Of a stretch of 64,000 bases of DNA, positions 58,391 to 64,000 are shown one piece after another. Both the position numbers and the translations under genes were made by a program. Location of the stretch: the NCBI GenBank assembly GCA_904393115.1, contig CAJFMX010000004.1:1-64000 (forward strand), in the 5' to 3' direction. Position 1 is the first letter of the stretch, and each line of letters begins with the position of its first letter. This DNA comes from an uncultured Clostridia bacterium. Lineage in GTDB: Bacteria; Bacillota; Clostridia; Christensenellales; UBA1750. A model generated the notes under the pieces. That model worked only from the letters and a program-made list of their open reading frames with translations. It did no database searches and was not told where the DNA came from.

Positions 58391-59173
58391 ATGAGAAACG
58401 GAAAGCGCATCCTTGCGCTGGCGCTGTGCCTGCTGGTCGCGGCGCTGTGCGCGGCCTGCTCGTCCACCCCGGCCGCGACGGAAAAGGACACCCTGGTCGT
58501 CGGCCTGGACGACAGCTTCCCGCCCATGGGCTTCCGCGACGACGAGAGCAACATCGTGGGCTTTGACGTGGACCTGGCCAAGGAAGTGGCCTCGCGCCTG
58601 GGCATGGAGATCGAACTCAAGCCCATCGACTGGACGGCCAACGTCATGGAGCTGAACTCCGGCAGCGTGGACTGCCTGTGGAACGGCCTGAGCATCACGC
58701 CGGAGCGCGAGGCGGAGATCGACTTCAGCCGCCCGTACCTGGCCAACCGCCAGGTGATCATCGTCCTGGCGGGGTCGGACATCGTGGACATCCCGTCGCT
58801 GGCGGGCAAGACCGTCGGCCTGCAGGACGGCTCCTCCGCGGTGAGCGCCCTGGAGAAGAACGAGATCGCGTCCCAGGTGACGCAGCAGAAGTACGCGGAC
58901 AACGTCACGGCGCTGACGGACCTGAGCATCGGCCGCGTGGACGCGGTGCTGCTGGACGAGGTCGTCGCGCGCTACTACGAGACGCAGAACCCCGGCGTGT
59001 ACACGGTTCTGGACGACTCCTTTGCGGAGGAGGAGTACGGCATCGGCTTTAAGAAGGGCAACGACGAGCTGCGCGAGGCCGTGCAGAAGGTCTTCGACGA
59101 GATGATCGAGGACGGCACCGCGGCCGAGATCTCCGAAAAGTGGTTCGGCAAGGACATCGTCGTCAAGCCGTAA
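58391..59173 (+). CDS. amino-acid ABC-transporter substrate-binding lipoprotein
   Basis: 260 residues; the ATG at 58391 follows GAGGAGG, with a lipoprotein signal to Cys23 (LCAAC). It is a periplasmic-binding fold of the SBP_bac_3 family: LVVGLDDSFPPMGFRDDESNIVGFDVDLAKEVA, DCLWNGLSITPERE, FSRPYL, LDEVVARYY and YGIGFKKGNDEL. These fit polar amino acids such as cystine, glutamine or histidine. A hairpin follows before the permease gene, giving more binding protein than permease. Confidence 0.95.
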   Translation: MRNGKRILALALCLLVAALCAACSSTPAATEKDTLVVGLDDSFPPMGFRDDESNIVGFDVDLAKEVASRLGMEIELKPIDWTANVMELNSGSVDCLWNGLSITPEREAEIDFSRPYLANRQVIIVLAGSDIVDIPSLAGKTVGLQDGSSAVSALEKNEIASQVTQQKYADNVTALTDLSIGRVDAVLLDEVVARYYETQNPGVYTVLDDSFAEEEYGIGFKKGNDELREAVQKVFDEMIEDGTAAEISEKWFGKDIVVKP

Positions 59174-59201
59174 CCGCAAGGGAAGACAATCCGCGCTCTG
59201 C

Positions 59202-59237
59202 GGGGCGAACGGCTGCGCGGCCGTTCGCCCCTTCTTT
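59202..59237 (+). terminator. partial terminator between binding protein and permease genes
   Basis: GGGGCGAACGGC / GCCGTTCGCCCC, a perfect 12-pair stem with a 6-base loop, is followed by TTCTTTGG. The weak T-tract suits read-through at reduced level. Confidence 0.75.
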
Positions 59238-59260
59238 GGCGGAAACAAGGAGGAAGGACC

Positions 59261-59920
59261 ATGGACCTGAGCTACATCGTGCGCATCGTGCCGGCGCTGC
59301 TGCGCGGCGCGGGGGTGACGCTGGCGCTGTTTGCGCTGGTGTTTCCGCTCTCGCTGCCGCTGGGCTTTCTCATCACGCTCTGCGCGAACTGCCGCTTTAA
59401 GCCCGTCAAGTGGCTGGCGGAGGCCTACATCTTCGTCATGCGCGGCACGCCGCTGATGCTGCAGCTCTTCTTTTTCTATTACGGCCTGCCCTTCCTGCCG
59501 GGCATCGGGCAGTACCTGCGGCTGAGCAGCTTTGCGGCGGCGGCGCTGTCGTTCACGCTGAACTATGCGGCCTACTTTGCGGAGATCTTCCGCGGGGGAC
59601 TGCTCTCCATCGACCGGGGGCAGTACGAGGTCTCGCACGTCCTGGGCCTTACGTCCTTCCAGACCATGACGCGCATCATCATTCCGCAGATGATCCGCGT
59701 GACCCTGCCCTCCATCGGCAACGAGGCCATCACCTTGGTCAAGGACACGGCGCTCGTCGCCTCCATCGCGCTGCCGGAGCTCCTGCACTATGCAAAGGGC
59801 ATCGTCACCCGCGACTTCACCACGACGCCCTTCATCGTCGCGGCCTTCATCTATCTGCTCATCACCTTTGTCGTGACGGTGCTGTTCAAGTTTGCCGAGC
59901 GCAAGACGAACTACGAATGA
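59261..59920 (+). CDS. amino-acid ABC-transporter permease
   Basis: 219 residues with five membrane helices. HisM/GlnP-family landmarks: [50 protein letters not shown] (EAA-type loop) and [37 protein letters not shown]. It probably forms a homodimer with the ATPase encoded 13 bases downstream. AAGGAGGAAGG precedes the ATG. Confidence 0.96.
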   Translation: MDLSYIVRIVPALLRGAGVTLALFALVFPLSLPLGFLITLCANCRFKPVKWLAEAYIFVMRGTPLMLQLFFFYYGLPFLPGIGQYLRLSSFAAAALSFTLNYAAYFAEIFRGGLLSIDRGQYEVSHVLGLTSFQTMTRIIIPQMIRVTLPSIGNEAITLVKDTALVASIALPELLHYAKGIVTRDFTTTPFIVAAFIYLLITFVVTVLFKFAERKTNYE

Positions 59921-59933
59921 GGAGGGACGCGCC

Positions 59934-60680
<747 letters not shown>

Positions 60681-60726
60681 GCCCCGCGCGCGGGGGGCGG
60701 TTCCAAGGATTGGGAGGGTTTTCATC

Positions 60727-61314
60727 ATGCAGCACAAGGTTCGTCTCACCGTAATCGACAAAAAGGTCTATCCGGAACTGCAGGCCGCCTACTGCGCAGA
60801 TCCGAACGCCGGCCCCTGCCCCTGTTACCATGTGGGCGATACCTTCCTCTTTGCGCGCTATGGCGCGGCGGACGACTTCTGGCATGGGGGCCTGCACACG
60901 CTCTGCCAGACCGCCCAAACGGCGGACGGGACCGCCGGCGGCGAGGTTCCGCACTGCTCGGAGGCCTGGGACGCCATCTCCCGCTACATCTACGCGGGCC
61001 TGCAGGGCGGCTCCCTCATGCGCGGCTGGATGCGCGAGGAGAACACGATGATCGCCTGCTGCTCGGACGGCACGCGCCCGGTTCTCTTCCGCATCGAGCG
61101 CCTGGACTACAAGGCCGTCTATCCCGCCGCGTCGGGCGCTCCGGACGCTCCGGACGCTCCGGCGCAGGCGCGCATTCGGGAGGCGCTCTGCGCGCTGGAC
61201 GGGGTGACGGACGTGCAGTTCCCGGGCGAATTCTTCGAGGTCTACATGGACCGCGACGTGCCGGACGCGCAGCTCTCCGCCGCCATCCCGGGCGGGGCTG
61301 CCCGCATCGACTAA
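60727..61314 (+). CDS. TIGR04076-like protein with HMA-like C-terminal extension
   Basis: 195 residues; ATG after a GGGAGGG site. Residues 1 to about 130 resemble the small TIGR04076 family: KVRLTVIDKKVYPEL, a Cys-rich CPCYHVGDTFLF, then CSEAWDAISRYIYAGLQGGSLMRGWM and CCSDGTRPVLFRIERLD. After an AlaProAsp linker, residues 145-195 (RIREALCALDGVTDVQFPGEFFEVYMD) resemble the beta-alpha-beta pattern of heavy-metal-associated domains but lack the CxxC metal motif. The function is unknown; the cysteine pattern suggests metal or redox binding. It may be read through from the amino-acid transporter genes, with a terminator after it. Confidence 0.7.
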   Translation: MQHKVRLTVIDKKVYPELQAAYCADPNAGPCPCYHVGDTFLFARYGAADDFWHGGLHTLCQTAQTADGTAGGEVPHCSEAWDAISRYIYAGLQGGSLMRGWMREENTMIACCSDGTRPVLFRIERLDYKAVYPAASGAPDAPDAPAQARIREALCALDGVTDVQFPGEFFEVYMDRDVPDAQLSAAIPGGAARID

Positions 61315-61383
61315 AAACCGCGCTGCGCGCAAGGAACAAAGTCTGTTCACGAAACATTTCCTTGCGCCCAGCGCGGTTTTTTT
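61314..61383 (+). terminator. long-stem terminator, also containing a promoter
   Basis: CCGCGCTGCGCGCAAGGAA pairs with TTCCTTGCGCCCAGCGCGG across a 21-base loop and is followed by TTTTTTTC. The 5' side begins with AAAAA, so it could also act on the minus strand. Confidence 0.9.
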
Positions 61384-61390
61384 CTATACT
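61362..61390 (+). promoter_or_regulatory. promoter embedded in the preceding terminator
   Basis: TTGCGC and TATACT are separated by exactly 17 bases. The -35 element lies in the 3' arm of the terminator stem, and the T-tract is in the spacer. The start of the next gene is 34 bases downstream. Confidence 0.75.
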
Positions 61391-61423
61391 GGTCCCGAAA
61401 TTCATCCGCAAGGAGGCTCTTTC

Positions 61424-61879
61424 ATGGCCACGGAAAGAAAAATCCTGGAGATTCTTCGGGAAGCGGGCTTCGATCCGATCGAGGACCGCGGCATCGTCGT
61501 GAAATACGCGCCGGAAAACCTGAGCGCGCGCCTGGCGCAGTTCTTCAGCATGGAGTTCTACGCGCTGCAGCTCTGCCGCCGGGAGCTGGTGCTGCTCCCC
61601 TTCAGCGCGCTGACGGCGGGCATCCGCCGGGAGGTCTCGCTGCGCCTGCCCTACGACGAGATCCGCCGCGTCACCGTGTCGGAGGACCTTCTGAACTACC
61701 GCATCGCCATCGAGACGGGTGAGGGCGCCGTCACCCTCACCGCGCAGCAGAAGGAGCTGAGCGACCTGCGCACCGCGGGCATGCTGAGCTTCTACAGTGA
61801 GGGTCTGCTCAGTGTCTCCAGCTGGCACAGGGAGAACCTGGACGCGACGCTGCAGGCGCTCCAGGCCCTGGGCGCCTGA
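61424..61879 (+). CDS. hypothetical protein, possible PH-like fold
   Basis: 151 residues; ATG after AAGGAGG. No membrane helix or signal. It begins with a helix (ERKILEILREAGF), followed by alternating strands (LQLCRRELVLLPF, EVSLRLPYDEIRRVTVSEDLLNYRIAIET, AVTLTA) and a C-terminal helix (WHRENLDATLQALQALGA). This order resembles bacterial PH-like domains, but the match is only by secondary-structure reading. It has its own promoter and is followed by the epimerase promoter. Confidence 0.65.
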   Translation: MATERKILEILREAGFDPIEDRGIVVKYAPENLSARLAQFFSMEFYALQLCRRELVLLPFSALTAGIRREVSLRLPYDEIRRVTVSEDLLNYRIAIETGEGAVTLTAQQKELSDLRTAGMLSFYSEGLLSVSSWHRENLDATLQALQALGA

Positions 61880-61891
61880 GGCGCTTGCGTC

Positions 61892-61920
61892 TTGCGTTTC
61901 CCCCCGCGGGCGCGTATACT
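61892..61920 (+). promoter_or_regulatory. promoter of the ribulose-phosphate epimerase gene
   Basis: TTGCGT and TATACT, 17 bases apart, ending 37 bases before the start codon. Both hexamers nearly repeat those of the promoter at 61362-61390. Confidence 0.82.
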
Positions 61921-61957
61921 CAAGGGGAATGCTTTTGCAGAAGGAGCGATTGGTCAG

Positions 61958-62629
61958 ATGAGCAAGATCGTGCCGGGGATTTCCCCTTCGATGATGTGCG
62001 CGGACGCGCTGAACCTGGGCGCGGACGCCGTTGCCCTGGAGCAGGCGGGCGCGCAGTTCTTCCACTACGACGTCATGGACGGCGACTTTGTGCCGAACTT
62101 CATGCTCGGGCCGGACGTGATCCGCGCCGTGCGCAAGGTCAGCGCCGTCCCGGCGGACATCCACCTGATGGTGAAGAATCCGGAGCGGCACCTGCACCTG
62201 TTCGACCTGCGGCCCGGGGACGTGGTCTCCGTGCACCAGGAATCCACCGTGCACCTGCAGCGGGCGCTCTCCGCCATCCGCGCCGCGGGCGCAAAGGCCG
62301 CGGTGGCCCTGAACCCCGCGACGCCCCTGTGCGCCATCGAGGACGTTCTGCCGGACCTGGACATGGTCCTGCTCATGACGGTGAACCCCGGCTTTGCGGG
62401 CCAGAAGCTCGTCCCGGCGACGCTCCCCAAGATCGCGCGGCTGCGCGCCATGCTGGACAGCGCGGGGTATCCGCAGGTGCGCATCGAGGTGGACGGCAAC
62501 GTCTCCTTCGAGAACGCGGTCAGGATGCGCCAGGCGGGCGCGGACCTGTTCGTCGCGGGCACCTCGTCGGTCTTCCGCGAGGGCGGAATCGCCGCGAACA
62601 TGGAAAAGCTGCTCGCCTGCATCCAGTAG
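61958..62629 (+). CDS. ribulose-phosphate 3-epimerase family protein
   Basis: 223 residues from the ATG at 61958 (AAGGAG upstream); a longer frame overlaps the promoter and is rejected. A (beta/alpha)8 barrel with family motifs ISPSMMCAD, HYDVMDGDFVPNFMLG (metal-binding His and catalytic Asp), DIHLMVKNPE (His), LMTVNPGFAGQKLVP and IEVDGNVSFEN (second catalytic Asp). Tyr replaces the usual Ile in HIDVMDG, as in the allulose-6-phosphate epimerase branch (AlsE), so that activity is as likely as true Rpe. It is a single-gene unit. Confidence 0.92.
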   Translation: MSKIVPGISPSMMCADALNLGADAVALEQAGAQFFHYDVMDGDFVPNFMLGPDVIRAVRKVSAVPADIHLMVKNPERHLHLFDLRPGDVVSVHQESTVHLQRALSAIRAAGAKAAVALNPATPLCAIEDVLPDLDMVLLMTVNPGFAGQKLVPATLPKIARLRAMLDSAGYPQVRIEVDGNVSFENAVRMRQAGADLFVAGTSSVFREGGIAANMEKLLACIQ

Positions 62630-62642
62630 AGCTTCGAAAAAC

Positions 62643-62684
62643 GAGCGAGGGCTTCCGGTTTTTTCGGAAGCTCTCGCTCTTTTT
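62643..62684. terminator. terminator of the epimerase gene, usable in both directions
   Basis: GAGCGAGGGCTTCCG / CGGAAGCTCTCGCTC stem (14 of 15 paired) is followed by TTTTTGG on the plus strand. On the minus strand it is followed by GTTTTTCG, so it can also end the convergent membrane-protein gene. Confidence 0.9.
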
Positions 62685-62691
62685 GGAGATT

Positions 62692-63687
62692 TTAGCTCCT
62701 GTTGCGGTAGACGCGCAGGACCTTGACCGCGCTGTCCACGGCGTCCAGCGCCAGGGCGAACAGGATGACCCCCAGCAGGAAGACCTGGAAGTTTCCAAAG
62801 ATGGTCATCACCACGTCGTTCATCCCCAGGTTCTCCATGACCCGCAGGAAGGTCGGGTTCATCAGGTCCTTGCCCAGGAAGATCAGGCAGGCCAGCAGCG
62901 CGCTGACCACCGCGCAGCCCAGGTCCGCCGCCAGAACGCGCATCGTGTAGCGCCCCTCGACCAGGTGGAACACCTCCCGCGCCATGCCCGCCAGGCCAAA
63001 CAGCGCGATCCACAGCCACTGGGCGCGCAGCGCGTCGACGTCAAAGACCGTGACCCGCTGCATGCGCGCTCCCATGTCCACCACCGCGCACATCACCTGC
63101 GGAAAGGCGAGGAACACCAGCAGCATCAGCGCGCACATGGCCAGGCCCGCGATGCTCTCCCACCGGGGGATGAGCTCGCTGTGCTGCGGCACGGGCGGCA
63201 GGTTCTCGATGGTGTCGTCCGCGCGCTCGAGCTTGACGCCCCGCCGCTCAAAGAAGGCGAACAGCAGCGTAACCGCCGTAAACCCGCACCCCAGGCCCGA
63301 GGCGATGCCCCCCAGCAGCCCCAGCGGCAGGTCGCCCAGCGCCCGCTCCCCGGTCAAAACCTCCAGCACCTGGGCCAGCACGACGCCGAAGGCCAGCGCG
63401 CCGAGCACCACGGCCAGCGCCCATTTATACTGCGGGTAGTAGTCCGGGCCGATCAGCCCGCGCGCCGGGCGCGGGTTGTACTTTTCGCGGATCTCCGCCG
63501 GGGTGCCCAGGTCCGTCAGCACGACGCGCAGGTCCTTTTCCGTGGGTTCGCGGCCCGCGCACCGCTCCTCCAGCAGGTCGTCGATGAGGGTGCGCAGCTC
63601 CTGCTCGATGTCCGCGCGGCTGGCCCGCGGAAGGCCGCGCGTCGCGGCGTAGATGTAGCGCTCCCTGAGGTCATTCTCCCTGTTCAT
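62692..63687 (-). CDS. HAAS/DUF1700-like membrane protein
   Basis: 331 residues. The N-terminal helical part (RYIYAATRGLPRASRADIEQELRTLIDDLLEERCAGREPTEKDLRVVLTDLGTPAEIREKY) is the HAAS-type signalling helix bundle typical of proteins encoded next to PadR regulators. About six to seven membrane helices follow. It overlaps the PadR gene by 17 bases, the normal arrangement in which the PadR protein controls its membrane partner. The function is otherwise unknown. Confidence 0.88.
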   Translation of the reverse strand: MNRENDLRERYIYAATRGLPRASRADIEQELRTLIDDLLEERCAGREPTEKDLRVVLTDLGTPAEIREKYNPRPARGLIGPDYYPQYKWALAVVLGALAFGVVLAQVLEVLTGERALGDLPLGLLGGIASGLGCGFTAVTLLFAFFERRGVKLERADDTIENLPPVPQHSELIPRWESIAGLAMCALMLLVFLAFPQVMCAVVDMGARMQRVTVFDVDALRAQWLWIALFGLAGMAREVFHLVEGRYTMRVLAADLGCAVVSALLACLIFLGKDLMNPTFLRVMENLGMNDVVMTIFGNFQVFLLGVILFALALDAVDSAVKVLRVYRNRS

Positions 63688-64000
63688 CCGTCTTCCCCTC
63701 CCACTCGGTTTCCATCGCCCGCTGCACGCTCTCCACCGTCGCCTGCCAGGCCGCCTTCAGGCGCGCGCAAACCTCCCGCCCCTCGGGCGTGACCCGGTAA
63801 TACTTGCGCGGCTTGCTGCCGCCCGTCTCCCACTCGCTCGTGAGCAGCCCCTGCCCCTCCAGCCGCCGCAGCAGCGGGTAGAGCGTGTTGGCCTCGACCG
63901 GCACCCCCTTCTTGGAGAGCGCCCCGACCAGGCTGTAGCCGTACATCGGCCATTCCAGCTGGCAGAGCACACAGAGCACCAGCGTCCCCCGCCGCAGCTC
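63671..64000 (-). CDS. PadR-family transcriptional regulator, 3' part
   Basis: Open at the right edge; at least 109 residues are visible. The frame reads ELRRGTLVLCVLCQLEWPMYGYSLV at the edge, the usual PadR opening, so only a few N-terminal residues are missing. The winged helix continues with VEANTLYPLLRRLEGQGLLTSEWETGGSKPRKYYRVTPEG, followed by a C-terminal dimerisation helix. It probably represses its own gene and the overlapping membrane-protein gene. Confidence 0.95.
   Translation of the reverse strand, partial: ELRRGTLVLCVLCQLEWPMYGYSLVGALSKKGVPVEANTLYPLLRRLEGQGLLTSEWETGGSKPRKYYRVTPEGREVCARLKAAWQATVESVQRAMETEWEGKTDEQGE

Noticed and set aside
61892-62629. Longer form of the epimerase starting at 61892
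   Set aside because: It would begin within the -35 element of a strong promoter; the ATG at 61958 has a ribosome site and matches the family start.

Overview
This window is about 64 kb of GC-rich, gene-dense bacterial chromosome. It looks like a high-GC member of the Clostridia (Bacillota), perhaps a Christensenellales- or Oscillospirales-like gut anaerobe. The support is strong Shine-Dalgarno sites, [FeFe]-hydrogenase maturases (hydE, hydF), a CD1871A-type CXXC mini-protein, LplB/YtcP-type sugar transporters without a local ATPase, and many lipoproteins. No rRNA, tRNA, insertion sequence, prophage or CRISPR array was recognised. The organism assignment is inference.

Layout. 1-1765: 3' part of clpB, ending at a bidirectional terminator. 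1828-3424: two multi-pass membrane proteins. 3712-12912 (minus): one long run of tightly packed genes, read as L-rhamnose isomerase, GH78-type alpha-L-rhamnosidase, a D-2-hydroxyacid dehydrogenase, two sugar-phosphate isomerase/epimerase TIM barrels, then a redox module (TlpA-like lipoprotein, CXXC mini-protein, NapH-like polyferredoxin) and a CofE-like F420:glutamate ligase homologue. 13079-15716: hydF, hydE and a half-length TM1266-like gene behind a strong promoter and a structured, terminator-containing leader. 15766-18297: an unusual fusion of a sugar-isomerase barrel to an AMP-forming acyl-CoA synthetase. 18458-20259: a membrane-anchored XRE regulator with a palindromic operator, and a lipoprotein.

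20530-35362 (minus) is the most interesting region. It is an apparent eight-gene operon: a VWA-like lipoprotein, a four-helix membrane protein, a tubulin-like GTPase, a 1247-residue protein with an actin/Hsp70-like ATPase domain, a membrane-anchored coiled-coil protein, a 1369-residue Sel1-repeat protein with one membrane span and an NPCBM-like outer domain, an M14 carboxypeptidase and an SGNH hydrolase. Two cytoskeletal-type NTPases encoded next to each other, together with envelope proteins, suggest an undescribed envelope-associated machine.

35543-38831: DUF1846 protein and argS. 38970-47710: three paralogous sugar-binding lipoproteins, each with its own promoter and terminator, and two permeases. 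48027-48857: aldo/keto reductase. 48928-53825: a Gld-type ABC system with a DUF4340 protein, preceded by tandem 11-bp repeats at the promoter. 54044-57009: small lipoprotein, short RelA/SpoT-domain protein, and a response regulator/kinase pair that may act on those repeats. 57079-60680: AGCS-type symporter and a polar amino-acid ABC transporter. 60727-62629: TIGR04076-like protein, an unknown protein and a ribulose-phosphate 3-epimerase. 62692-64000: HAAS/DUF1700-like membrane protein and the 3' part of a PadR regulator.

Because of the high GC content most long antisense reading frames are spurious. Starts were chosen from Shine-Dalgarno spacing and stop/start overlaps, and several are GTG, TTG or even CTG. 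All functional calls come from reading motifs by eye; no database search was run.
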